Assembly (NCBI GenBank): GCA_026545765.1
Contig: CM048843.1
Location: 4,949,001 to 5,013,000 of the forward strand
Direction: 5' to 3'
Origin: Plantago major
Taxonomy: Eukaryota; Streptophyta; Magnoliopsida; Lamiales; Plantaginaceae
Length of the DNA: 64,000 nucleotides
The translations under genes were made by a program, and so were the position numbers. Shown here piece by piece: positions 24,081 to 37,166 of this stretch (position 1 is the first letter of the stretch; the number at the start of each line of letters is the position of its first letter). The notes under the pieces were generated by a model that did not search any database, was not told where the DNA came from, and worked only from the letters and a program-made list of their open reading frames with translations.

Positions 24081-26040
24081 TCAAAATCTAACTACCAGAC
24101 GGGGGTGGCTGCTGCTCGAACCTGGACATGAAAGCTTCATACATGTAGAATCAAGACGCTCGTTTTCCTCCCGTAGGGCTCTATCTCGCCGCTCCATTTC
24201 CTCTGTGAGCCGTGCAACATGTTCTGACACCTGTGACTGCACCATCTCTGAGACCTGCTCCTGTGTGAAAACCGGATGTCTAGATTGTTGGGATGCTGAG
24301 TAGGTAGGAGGAGTAGTCATCACAGGGCCAAAACTCCCCAATCCATATACTCGGCCTTTGTTGTCCATTGGGTTGACGGCTAAGAAGATGTTGTTTTGTT
24401 GTTCAATGGTCAGCTCCTCACCCGTTTCGGCCTGCTGCCTCTCAATCTGAGCCTCCACCTCAGCCTGAAACCGTGAAATGCAGATATCATGAGTTACAGT
24501 TTTTTCATAATAACTTGTACTACACAAATATGAATTTTAACCAAAATTAACGTACCGCAATAGCCTCGGACTTGCTGTCAACGCATCTGTCGTTCTTCAG
24601 CTTCGCTCTTTTGAAGTACTCGAAGGCGGTATTCTGCACCCCTGAAGACACCTGAAAAACATATGAAACACAAAACACATTAAAGGTAAACATTTAGCTA
24701 AGAACTCATTAAAGGTATAGAAATGAAACACAAAACACATGTACGAATAAACTGACCAAATTAGATGTACACTTACAGATTTCACGTGATGCGTAAGAAC
24801 AGCTTGCGACCCTAAGTGGTGAATGGCCACCCCTCTACCCTCAGACGGCTCTGTCAGCCGGTTCTCTCTGTTGATGTACGAAATCTGTCGGACATCATTT
24901 CGAGTCCAGTAGGCCACCCAAAGCGCCCACTCATCCTCTCATCACACCATGCAGGCCTTTTGTTTTGTCGCCACATCTTCTTCATAGTGCAAACCATATC
25001 CTTGTATCGAGCTGACCCCAGTGACTCGAAACAAGGCCATATCAGGTGGAGCAACATGTTGGGAATGAAGTACTTTTTCTACATTCCCAATTCTAGACAA
25101 CATCCAAATTATATAACGTAAACCGAGACATCAATTTAATAAGATAACACAACATAACATATTCAATGGTGACTAACATATCACCCAAGTTTAGCAGCTA
25201 ACATACTACTCACATACAGTGGCTAACATACCACTCACATTGTCCTAAAATATACTAACACAATGGTGACTAACATATCACCCAAGTTAACATACCATTC
25301 ACATATAGTGGCTAACATACCACTCACATTGTCCTAAAATTTACTAACACAGTGGTGACTAACATATCACCCAAGTTAACATACCATTCACATATAGTGA
25401 CTAAAATACCACTCACATTGTCCTAAAATTTACTAACACAGTGGTGACTAACATATCACCCAAGTTCAGCGGCTAACATACCACTCACATACAGTGGCTA
25501 ACATACCACTCACATTACAACAACGAGTATAACAACAAATAAAGGAATGTCAGATTCAAACTTACCCGCAACTCATCAAAGTACTCGCCTCTCATCCGGT
25601 CCGAGATGCACGACCACTTCTCGCCCCCTCGCCCCGGGGGCTCCCTCTTGGTCCGAAAGATGTCACCGAGTTTAGCGGCTGCATCTAAAGGCCATAATCT
25701 GTTATCAATGTATAAGATACAAGAAACAAATATTAATTAGTATATAGTATAACAATGATGTGACATCAATTATCTTAAGGTATGTTCTATATATATAAAA
25801 GAATGCATAATACTTACTTGTCTTTGCCCAATGGGAACAACACAGGCTTCCCGTTCCACTGAGCCCCGACCTCGAGCTCGGTGTAGGGACAGTCGTCGTC
25901 CTGTAAGTTCCCGAACAAGTGAGTCGAGCCCCTGCTCGAACCAGGTGGCGTCTTAGGAACCGTAGAGCGGCTGCTCTGACTAATCTGCACCTCTGAGTCA
26001 GATCCTCCTCCTCGACTACCCCCTGACTGGCCACATGGGG
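24081..26040 (-). pseudogene. TNPA-like gene of the CACTA element
   Basis: The gene reads leftward in exons. The first (about 26040-25820) encodes a Gly/Ser-rich stretch and LEVGAQWNGKPVLFPLGKD and ends at a GTAAGT donor. The next (about 25687-25566) encodes AKLGDIFRTKREPPG...EKWSCISDRMRGEYFDEL. About 25050-24780 encodes HLIWPCFESLGSARYKDM and, in another frame, ISYINRENRLTEPSEG. About 24660-24560 encodes NTAFEYFKRAKLKNDR. The last (about 24465-24081) encodes FLAVNPMDNKGRVYGLGS and an acidic coiled coil. This is the plant En/Spm second-protein pattern, which binds the subterminal repeats. A frame shift near 24880 suggests decay, though alternative splice sites could rescue it. Confidence 0.7.
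25160..25535. repeat. Minisatellite within the TNPA-like gene
   Basis: GGTGACTAACATATCACCC begins near 25167, 25264, 25353 and 25442, giving four units of about 88-97 bases. Each also contains CTAACATACCACTCACA words. It lies in an intron of the TNPA-like gene. Confidence 0.85.
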
Positions 26041-26390
26041 GAGGACGGTATGTGGGTTGCCTATGTCACGGCATCCGCAAAAACATGCAACAAATACAGG
26101 AAAAATGTGTCAGTATATACCTACATACATTTTGAAATACATTTTGAAAAGCATGTAAATCACAAATACTTGGTATTATCAACAACTAACTAGTTATATA
26201 CATAATCTACCCTTCTCACATACCCCAATCCTCGTCTAAGTCTACTCTTTGGTCCTCGTGCGGATCTATCAACTCATATCAACTCATCACGAGTTTTTTT
26301 TTTTCATCGACAACCTCTTCTTGAAGTTGGTAATTGAGTAATCTTTCTCAACGTACTCCACTTTGGAGCGAGCACGTATAGGTATCATGA

Positions 26391-27420
26391 CTAACCGATC
26401 GCCTTGTCGCGTTTCCTGCTTGGATATTCAAGAAACACCACTTGTCGTGCTTGAGTCGCCAAGATAAATGGTTCATACTTAGTTTTGTACCTCTTTCGAT
26501 GGTTTATATCAACCATTTCATACTGCTCATTCTTCTTCGTACCAAGTGGATTAGGATCATACCAGTCAACATCAAACAAAAAGGTTATTTTCAAGGGCAA
26601 ACCGGGATATTCTAGGCGCACTATTCGTTTCAGCTTCCCGTGGAAATCATACAGATCACCTAGTCCTAAATCTTGCCCCCTGACCCACACCCCAGAATTG
26701 CTTGTAGCCATAGTCGTGTTAGAGTCAATCGTATGAAGCCTAAGGCCATTGACTATGTAAGATGGGAATTTGTAGACCTTTTTGAATGGCCCCTCTGATA
26801 GAGCACTTAAGTAAGGGCACTACCAGGATCGTGTACTCGAGAATTCCAAATAGGGTGACATTGTTGACAGGATCTCGGACGTACTCCTTGAACCGATCTG
26901 GAAATTCTGATTCCATCTTTGAGTCGAGGAGTTCTTCAAGCGTATCCCCTGCCATTTGAGGATTCTTCTCCAGACAACGCTCTTTGAAAACGCTGTGGAC
27001 ATTGATATGATTATAAGTCTACATACTAGCTAGCTAGGAGGATTTTATTGAAAAGTTCAATTTTAGTTGATTTTAATAAGGTACTCACCCAGAAAATATC
27101 ACCATATACTTGTCAACCTCAGCACAATTCGTGAGGACATAATATTGAGCTGCCTTCAGCTCCTTATCCGTCAGATATTCTTTCTTACTATGTCCCAAAG
27201 GTCTCCCTGACACCCTAAAAACAGATAGGGAAACATCATCATCCTCTTGAATTTCGAATGTGTCTGTGTTTCGAGATGGCCTAGATGCCTTTGTGGGGAC
27301 GTGGTCCTCAAAGTAATAGGAGCAGAAGGTTGCAGTTTCCTCTCGAACGTACGCATTGGCAATCGATCCTTCAGGTCTACCTTTGTTCTTGATATATTTC
27401 TTCAATTTCCCCAAGTACCT
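26391..27420 (-). pseudogene. CACTA TNPD 3' part: DUF4218 tail and DUF4216-like region
   Basis: The minus strand encodes YLGKLKKYIKNKGRPEGSIA with EETATFCSYYF (27414-27085), the end of the DUF4218 region found after the transposase core in TNPD-type proteins. Two further blocks (27002-26740 and 26711-26391) include FLFDVDWYDPN, typical of DUF4216. Introns or frame changes separate the blocks. Upstream, at about 27526, the text YQWMYPFE runs to a GT donor, with most of the DUF4218 middle missing, so an internal deletion has occurred. Confidence 0.7.
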
Positions 27421-27499
27421 TTAATATATATTCCGGTAAGACAGTGTTATATAGAAATGAAAATCTATCCGTCATTTTAAGTACATGATTGCAATTATT

Positions 27500-29064
27500 T
27501 CACACCTCTCGAATGGATACATCCATTGATAAGCTCGGTGGAAAGATACGCTCGAGCTTGCATAGAATCAACGGTATGTTGCTTTCAATATTTGCTAACA
27601 CTTGATCGTGAACCACCCTCGTGCATAAATTCTTGAAAAATAAGCTCAGCTCGGTGATAGCGATCCAGATAGGTTTAGGTAGCAGTTCTCGAAATGCAAC
27701 CGGGATAAGCCTCTCCATGAACACATGACAGTCATGGCTCTTCATCCCAAACATCTTTATCTTCTTCAAATCCACACACCGCTCCAATTTCGAGGCGTAA
27801 TTGTCGGGGAACTTCAATGCCTTCACCCAATCAAACAGTATTGACCTAGATTCATTGTCAATTGTGTAGCATGCCTTGGGCCACTTACCTTCATCATTCC
27901 TCTTTGTCAACTCCGGCCTTTTACACCATGTATCCAACTCGACTCTAGATTTGAAATTATCCTTTATTTTTCCGGGAATGTTGCAAATTGTGTTGAAGCA
28001 GTTCTCGAACACGTTCTTCTCAATGTGCATGAAATCTAGGTTGTGACGTATAAGAAGACTGCTCCAATAAGGCAAGTCCCAGAAGATGCTTCTCTTCTTC
28101 CATCCACATTTGTTGCTAATTTTCTTGTTATGCTTCTCCCACCCAAGTTCAGTCACTTTCATAAGACCCAACCTATCAATTTTTGCAAGAATTTGTGCAC
28201 CAGTAAATCGTCTCGGGGCTCCTTTTTTTTCTACTTTGTTTTTCAAGAATTGATCCCTGTTTTTCTTGAACGGATGATTACTTGGTAGAAACCTACGATG
28301 ACAATCAAACCAACATACCTTCCCGCTATCCTTTAGTCTAAATGCATCAGTGTCCTCTAAACAATGTGGACATGCATGTTTCCCGGCGGTTTTCCTTCCA
28401 GATAGCATGGAGTACGCAGGAAAGTCACTCACGGTCCAAAGTAGTGCTGCTCTCAAGGTAAAGTTCTTCTTGGTTGACACATCATATGCAGGGATACCCT
28501 TCTCCCACAACTCAATCAGCTCCTTGATTAGGGGTTGCAAGAAGACATCCAACGTCATTCCTGGATCTTTTGGCCTAGGAACCAACACAGTAAAAAACAT
28601 GAATGGTTCCTTCATGCACTCACCGGGGTTATGCGGAGAGCATTACTGGCCAACAAGAGTACGCCCGTTCACTTCCAAACGGGTTAAAACCATCCGTATA
28701 GAGTCCCAATCGTACATTTCTAGACTCGGCTGCAAACTCCGGATATGTCTTGTCAAACTCTTTCCATGCTGGTGAGTCTGATGGATGATCCATTCTACCC
28801 TCTGCATCTTCCGGGATTACTCGCTCCTTGTGCCACCGCATTTTATCGGCACAAGCACTTGAAGTGTACAACCTCTTCAAGCGAGGTGCAAGAGGGAAGT
28901 ACTACATTTTCTTATGTGGGAGATTTTTCTTCTGACGTTTCTTTGAAGCCCCCTCCTTGTAACGCTTGTAGCGGTCCTTACCACAGAACTTGCACTTCAA
29001 TAGATCTACATCCTCCCCCCAATAGATCATGCACATATCTGGACAACAGTCAATGGTTACCGTA
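27500..29064 (-). pseudogene. CACTA TNPD transposase core (Transposase_21 / TNP2-like)
   Basis: The longest block (28615-27500, 371 residues) carries the family signature: TVSDFPAYSMLSGRKTAGKH, CPHCLEDTDAFRLK, the HRRFLPSNHPFKK and RRFTGAQIL motifs, DLPYWSSLLIRHNLDFMHIE and HDCHVFMERLIPVAFRELLP. Upstream, SRNVRLGLYTDGFNPFG and IDCCPDMCMIYW...CKFCG occur in order (29059-28629). A nonsense codon replaces Trp in the K-M-W-YFPL motif at 28902-28904, and a frame shift lies near 28640. The N-terminal parts continue beyond two LTR insertions, at 30494-30814 and 40702-41080. It is a genuine cut-and-paste transposase gene, now dead. Confidence 0.9.
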
Positions 29065-30493
29065 TGTTGGTCCAGATAACGGCAAAGTAAAAGACTATGG
29101 GGGGGGGGGTGAATAGTCTTTTAAAACTTTTGTCGATAAACACAATTTCTCAGAAACCTGGGGGGTTTCTGATACTTAGACTCAGAGCGCGGAAGACTTT
29201 AAGATAGGTAAGTGCAGAAACAATAAGTATGTGTGTGTGCTTTGCTGAAAGATAAATACAGAAAGGTAAATAACACAGCAAGTATAGTGGTATCTAGAGG
29301 TGGCGTAATCCTCCAACTAATCCACTTCGGTCTTTCTGAGACCTAGAATTCACTAGAACAGATAATTGAGTTCACCTTACAAAAATCCTATTCTAAGATT
29401 CTTAAACAAATGGTTCCCAACCAAATGGTCCCCCTGAGTTATTCCCCAGCTCCTAGAGCTAAGTACTTACTCTACTCAGATAACCTTGGAGTTATTCCCT
29501 GATTTCCCAAATCAAGTACTTCCTCTACTCCACGCCTTGATGGTGTTGGTTATAAGGTTTGTCAGAGAGGCTTCTCGTATAACTTTTCAGTTATGTTTTC
29601 AGAGAGCCTAATAGAACAAGACTACTTAATACACTTGTTCAGTGTATGGCAATATGCTCTTTACTGACCCAAGTAATTGATGTCCGTTCTGGAGAATGAG
29701 CTTCAGAAAGGTTATCTGATAGTTCAACTCTTTCACGAATAACAATCTCTTGTTAAGGTTCAGGACAACTTAGAACTACTAGTGATTCTTCAATCATAAA
29801 AAAGCTTTCAGAAAGGGTAGTAGAGTGCTTGAGAGAATACTTTGCTAGATTGTAAGTTTGCAAGTTAGATCGTTCTTCGGTCATATTTCTCAGCATCTAA
29901 GTGTGTGATATTTATAGATGAATTAGAGAGTCGTTGGGATGTTATCCGTTAGACACATTTCAAATTCAGTCTATACTTATCTTGAAATGAGTACTCAGAA
30001 GTCCTTGTCTCATATCTCAGAGAGGACTGTGCTTTAGCGGCTTTTACGCGATGCAATTAATGCATATGTACTATTTCTTGTCCTGTAGTCTTCAACGGAT
30101 ACATTAGCCTTTCTGATGGCTTGCATGCTCCATACTCATGATGTCATATGTTCCAGAATCATGTTTCAAAAGTAACTAAATGCACTTAAGAAAGGATTAA
30201 GGACATAGTCTTTCTGAGTGAGACTAAACCTTGGTGTCTTCATAAATCTTGTGCAATCTCCGGTCTTGTAATCTTCAGAAAAGCTCCATTGCTAGGATTG
30301 ATCTTCATGGTCTTCTTGGAAATAAAAATTACACTCAGAGACCTATAATCCTAATACAAGATTTACTAGACTAATCATACTCAGTGATTTCCTCTTTTAC
30401 AATGTTCAAGTGAACCAAGAGTACTCAATCACCTTTCTAGCAAAGATAAAAACATGTGATGAATGATCAAAATACTAACAGATATTCCTAACA
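29065..30493 (-). mobile_element. Solo LTR of a Copia element inside TNPD
   Basis: The 1,429-bp segment starts TGTTGGTCCAGATAAC and ends ATTCCTAACA, and it is bounded by the exact 5-bp duplication CCGTA (29060-29064 and 30494-30498). It is the reverse complement, with moderate divergence, of the LTR at 39104-40696. Shared features include the CTAGTCTTTTACTTTGCC end, the poly-C/G run, and the TTAGTTGGAGGATTACGCCA block. It has no internal region, so it is the product of LTR-LTR recombination. Confidence 0.93.
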
Positions 30494-30814
30494 CCGTAGG
30501 CAACCCCAACCCCCGCATCTTTTTCTTCGCTTGGTAAAAGTTGGTGGGAACTAGGTTTTCTTCAGGACAAAGATCTGACATTACTTGTACCCATTCATTG
30601 AAGCTCGCTTAAGATTACTGGCCATTAGCCTTACAACTCATTAGCCGAGCCAACAAAGACAACTCGCTGAGCCTACACCCCGGATAAATCGGCTTCTTTA
30701 CTAATTCTAGCAGGTCAAAGAACACCTGATCCGCAGGATTCGGAGGCTCCTCCACATCCCATCGGTTCTAGTGGTACTAGTGTCCATAAATTCTGCCCCG
30801 ACAGCATTAAACAC
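30494..30814 (-). pseudogene. TNPD fragment between two LTR insertions
   Basis: The minus strand encodes FFDLLELVKKPIYPGCRLSE, SLLARLMSCKANGQ, then two stops, then FNEWVQVMSDLCPEENLVPT and NFYQAKKKMRGLGLPT. This is the segment that precedes the IDxCPNDCMLYW motif in TNPD proteins. It ends exactly at the CCGTA duplication on one side and the AACAC duplication on the other. Confidence 0.85.
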
Positions 30815-31722
30815 TGTTAGGAAATTTATTAGATATTTTGTTAGAAATATCTGTTTAGATTTTGATCAGCAACATGATGACTTATCTTAGTCTCAGAAAG
30901 GTGATTAGTACTCTTGGTTCACTTGAACATTGTAAAAGAGGAAACCCACTAAGTATGATAGTCTAGCTAATCTTATATAGGATGTTAGGTCTCAAAATGT
31001 AATTTTTATTTTATGAAGAGAAGACCAAGAAGAAGACATCCAAGCAAAACAAGTTCAACGACATTGAAGATTTGAAGAAACTGCACAAGATTACTGAAAC
31101 AGTTTTACAGATACCTTGGTCAGATATCTTGAAGACACGAATAGTCTTAAACAAGCTGTGTCACAAGAGATATCTGAGGCTGAAGGTTTTAAAAACCAGG
31201 AAAGTGCCCACAGATTTCTACTCTCAGATACCTTGAGCCTTAACCACATTTCTGAAAAAGAAATATATTGCAACAAAGTTGTTTCAATAAAGTGATATCT
31301 GAAGATTAAAGATAAGGACGTGCAAAGAATCATATAATACTAGTCTCTGATACTGAGCATAGTTCCGTTGGCACTACAGGACAAAAAGTACAGTACAATG
31401 CATTTAATGCACGGACAGAGATGTCTGAATAAAAGCAACGGTATCTTCTGAAGAAGAAGACAAACCTACTGCAGTACTATACACAAATATCAATAGTTTG
31501 AATTTGAGCCTAACGGATACTATTCAACGGCATTCAAATTCATCTATAAATATCAATACTTAGACTACTTGAGAAGACACCTTGAACTCCATAAACACGC
31601 TGAACAAAGCTTTCTGTTGCGACCAAAGCTCCTGATCTTAAGTAGCACTGAAGTTCTAAGTGTCCTGATCCTAAACAAGTACTGCTATCTGTGAAAGAGT
31701 TGAATTGAAAGTTCAAGTATCT
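30815..31722 (+). repeat. Truncated 5' LTR of the Copia element
   Basis: It aligns with 39104 to about 40004 of the 3' LTR, with small differences, and breaks off after AAAGTTCAAGTATCT. The missing 3' part removes the transcription-end region and the primer-binding site. Confidence 0.9.
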
Positions 31723-31837
31723 ATTGGAGGAGAATTAAATCCCTCTCTGGGATCCTAAATCTAGTCGATTACAAAGCTTGCAACACAGGACCAGATATCA
31801 GATTTGCTGGAGGAGAATTAAATCCCTCTCTGGGATT

Positions 31838-33583
31838 TGGCAACGTCAAATTGGGAACATTAACAATCACTGACGTATTACATGTTAAGGATTTGAAATA
31901 CAATCTATTTAGCATGAGCCAGTTTGAAGACAAAGGTTTTACTATAAAATTCAAAGCAAAATACTGCAAACTAACTGACAATGAGTCAAAGCAGACAGTC
32001 TTGGTTGCTCGGCGGAAAGGCAGTCTTTATGTTGCCGATTGGGCATCTGCCACAACTGAAGAATGTCTCATGGTGAGTCAATCTGGTCACACAGAAGAGC
32101 ACTGGTTATGGCACAAAAGAATGAGTCACTTGAACTTCAAAACTCTGAACAAACTTGCCAAGAAAGAGTTAGTGGTTGGCCTTCCCAAAACGTCTTTCAG
32201 AAAGGAAAAACAGAACCCTTAAAGAAGCTGCAAGGACGATGCTAGCTGACACTGAAATAAGTGAAATTTATTGGGTTGAAGCTGTAAACACAGCCTGCTA
32301 CACTCAGAACCGATGTTTGATAAACAAACACCATGACAAGACCCCTTATGAAATCCTGGTTGGTAGACCCCCTAATATAAAACATCTGAGAGTATTTGGT
32401 TGTAGATGTTTTGTTCTAAACAATGGAAAAGATTATCTGAGAACATTTCAACCAAAGGCAGATGAAAGTGTATTTCTTGGCTATTCCACGAATAGCAAAG
32501 CCTACAGAATTTACAACAAAAGAACAAAGAAAATTGAAGAATCAGTTCATGTTGTATTCTATGAAGGAAGCAAGAAAACACCTCCTAATGTTGAACTCTC
32601 AGAAAGGTTCAAAGAACTAATGTTGAGGGATTCTGAAGAAGAATCCTCAGAAAGGAGAAACATCATTACGGAAAGTGAGGATGACTCTGACGTAGAAAAG
32701 CATGAAATGCCTAGTAACAACAAGATGACTCACAAACATGATGAAGAATTTCCTATGAAACTTCCAGAAATGGAAACTGAAGATGTTCATCATGAAGCTA
32801 TCTCTGGAAATAATCTCTCTGAAAGACATGTTCCAGATAGCTCAAACGCTGAACAAGTGTCAGACTTTAATTGCCCTTCTGAGGAGCAAAATGTCTTAGA
32901 TACTGAAAAAGTATCAAATCAAAATCCCAGTGATTCACATTCAAATCATTTGGATATTGATCCTACTAGCATTAAACCTATGATGAGATGGATCAAGGAT
33001 CATCCTGCAAAAGATGTGATTGGATCAAGGATCATCCTGCAAAATATTAAGGTATGTAAAGGGTACAGTAGATGTAGGATTGTGGTATCCTAAGGAAAGC
33101 GGATTGAGTTTAGCTGGGTACTCAGACGCTGATTATGCTGGATCACTGATTGATAGGAAAAGCACCTCAGGAACTTGTCAGTTTCTGGGTACTAGACTTA
33201 TCTCATGGTTTAGCAAGAAGCAAAACTCAATTGCAACTTCTACCACAGAGGATGAATATATTGTTGCTGGTTGTTGTGCAACACAAATTCTGTGGATACA
33301 ACAACAACTTAAAGACTATGGACTCGATGAAGAGAAAACTCCCATTTTCTGTGATAACACAAGTGCTATTGCAATTACACAGAATCCTAAATTTCATGCC
33401 AGAACAAAGCATATTGATGTTAGACATCACTTCATCAGAGACCATGTTGAAAGAGGCAATATAGAGATACTCAAGATTGGCACTGAAGACCAACTTGCAG
33501 ATATCTTCACTAAGCCACTACAAGAAAGTAGATTCTTAGCCTTAAGACATAGTCTTGGACTAATGGAACTACCAATGAACTGA
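31838..33583 (+). pseudogene. Copia pol remnant (GAG-pre-integrase, partial integrase, RNase H)
   Basis: The first block (about 31838-32222) has VLHVKDLKYNLFSMSQF and HWLWHKRMSHLNFKTL, the protease-integrase linker and the start of the HHCC finger. The second (32176-33093) resumes at ERKNRTLKEAARTMLAD in integrase and runs through YGCRCFVLN-like FGCRCFVLN, FLGYSTNSKAYRIYN and an acidic linker to HPAKDVIGS, the doorstep of reverse transcriptase. Reverse transcriptase is absent. The last block (33020-33583) is RNase H, with YSDADYAGS, SWFSKKQNSIATST, a TEDEY (usually TEAEY) motif, DNTSAI, TKHIDVRHHFIRD and ADIFTKPL, and it ends in a normal stop. Deletions removed the integrase core and RT, so the element cannot replicate alone. 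Confidence 0.93.
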
Positions 33584-34178
33584 AAGAGTTCAGGAATCTG
33601 GAACGGACATTCAGAGAAGAGGTATCTGGAACGAGCATCCAAAGAAGAGAGAAGGTATCTGGAACGGGTATCCAGAAGTCAAAAAGGCTAAAGAGCAAAA
33701 AGACAGCTTAAGATCTCTGAAACGGGAACTCAGATATCTGAATCACTCTATAAACGGTGAACACAAAGGATAATAGTACAACTATCTGCAGTCAACTACT
33801 CTCTTGAAATTCGCATTATTTCTATCTTGATGAAAAACTTGAAAAAATCCTAAGTATAAGACAGATTCAGATGCAAACAGTGTTCTTGGTCATACACAAA
33901 CGTGATTCAGATAGCTAATAGCCAAAGTTCATTAAATGGGCACAATTACACTTGTTGATTGTGATCATTGCTGAAGAAGCAATGGTGACCCTTGATGAAA
34001 TTAAGCGATTGATCTATACGGTGGAAATTAATTCACAGTAAATAGTGGACTGTAAAAATTCTGACAAAGCCCACTTTGCAATTAATGCCGAACTAGCTTT
34101 TGCTCACGCCTGCTTGCAAATCACAGATACGTACACACAAAATCAATTTGTATGTATTTGTTTGTTGAGATTCTATTG

Positions 34179-34189
34179 CTATATATATA
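34179..34189 (+). promoter_or_regulatory. TATA box before the Copia accessory ORF
   Basis: CTATATATATAG lies about 190 bases before the ATG at 34377. It is followed by a CT/CAAAT-rich leader (TTCTCTTGATTCTCTGCAAAT) typical of plant 5' UTRs. This suggests that the accessory ORF had its own promoter, independent of the LTR. Confidence 0.5.
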
Positions 34190-34376
34190 GGATTTTGGCA
34201 AAAGAGATCACTTTCGCCTAATCCAAAATTCCGACTTGCACAAAAATAGCAAAACCTTCTCTTGATTCTCTGCAAATCTTCTACAATCTCTGCAAATCAA
34301 GATTAAGTTTTTCTGCAAAGAATTACTAAATCAAATCTCTTTCAAACACCAATCCAAAACTACACTATATAAAGAG

Positions 34377-35663
34377 ATGGCCCCAAAGAATTCTTCTACA
34401 CTGAAATCTCAATCCTCCACTGGTACTGCTGAAAAGCAAGCACCAGAGTTGGTTATTGTGAACAACCGACTGGTAGGAGATTTTAATCCTGACCATTGGA
34501 ATTCAAATCACAGAATGATTTGGGGTGGTGCCATGGTTGAGGAATACCTCACGGCTGCAATTGAAAACCAAACCGACAGAAAATTGATTCTTGACATGCT
34601 TGAAAAGGCACAAATCAAGGGTTTTCTATCTGCTCGCCCAAGTGGAATCTCATCACTTGATGTGTTGGAATTCTACAACAACTCCAGGATAATTTCCTGT
34701 GTTTCTGAAGGCACTGCAATAGTGTCTGTCAAAACCTCAGTCCAAGGAAAGGAAATCCTTCTGGACTTAACAACTTTCTGTAAGTTGTTTGAGTTTCAAA
34801 ATCTTGGAAAGGATTTTGAAATAAACACCAAGGACGATGATCTCCTTGAAGGTGTTAAAGAAGCATGCGATGGCGTGTGTGATCTTGAAAAATCAGATAC
34901 ACTCACTGAGTTCAAGCTTGTTGACATCCGAACCAGACATCTGATGGTTCACTGGGATGTATTGGCTTGCATTCTTCACAGATGCTTTGATGGTCTACAA
35001 GGAGGTGCTGACCAGATAAGCCAAGAACGATGGATCATGATGTTCTTGCTGAATCAACAAGAAAAACGGCTGGAAAACCCTTTTAACTGGGGAAAGTACG
35101 CCTTCATGAAGTTTGTGAAGAAGATTCAAGGCTTCGAGCCTAAAATCGCCAAAGGACTAACTGAGCCAAAGGCCACGATGAGCTATGGTGCGAAGATATG
35201 CTACTTTGGAGAAGCTTGGCATTGAGCTCGGAGAGGCAATGAAATAGCCAACAAGAACTACTCTACAAATGAGTATACAAACTTGTTGAATAAGGTTATT
35301 GGGTCTCAGATAGGTTCTAAGAAGCGAAAGTCTGAAAAGGTATCTGAAGAAAAGGTTGCGACCAAGAAGCCCAGAACTTCAAGAAAGAAGTCTGCTGGCA
35401 AATCAGAAGACATACCCATTGAGGTTGTCGATTCTCAGATATCTGCAGGCATTGCCGATGAACTGATAAAGCGGATGAACTCATCAATGCTTGCAAAAGA
35501 GTTATCAACTATCGAACAAGTAGACTCAAGAAGAGAAAGTGCTTTCGAAATGAAGACTATTACGGAAGCCTTGCGATGTCATAAATCTTTAAAAGTGGTG
35601 AAAACACCAAGCCCTATCTGCGAAACCGCAGGAGTAATGGACCAATCGGTTCCTAATCGATGA
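34377..35663 (+). pseudogene. Copia accessory protein 1 (plant-transposon-protein-like), frame-broken
   Basis: The first frame (34377-35225, 282 residues) opens with a Ser/Thr-rich tail and has LDVLEFYNNSRIISCV, VQGKEILLDLTTFCKLFEF, and HLMVHWDVLACILHRCF followed by WGKYAFMKFVKKI. This layout resembles the 'putative plant transposon protein' domain in which an FY-N block is followed by V-GK-I and a helical repeat; I assign that family only tentatively. After a frame change near 35215 the protein continues (35283-35663) with strongly basic, nuclear-signal-like GSKKRKSEK and KKPRTSRKKS. It is not gag, pol or a recognised envelope. Frame breaks imply decay in this copy. Confidence 0.6.
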
Positions 35664-37166
<1,503 letters not shown>

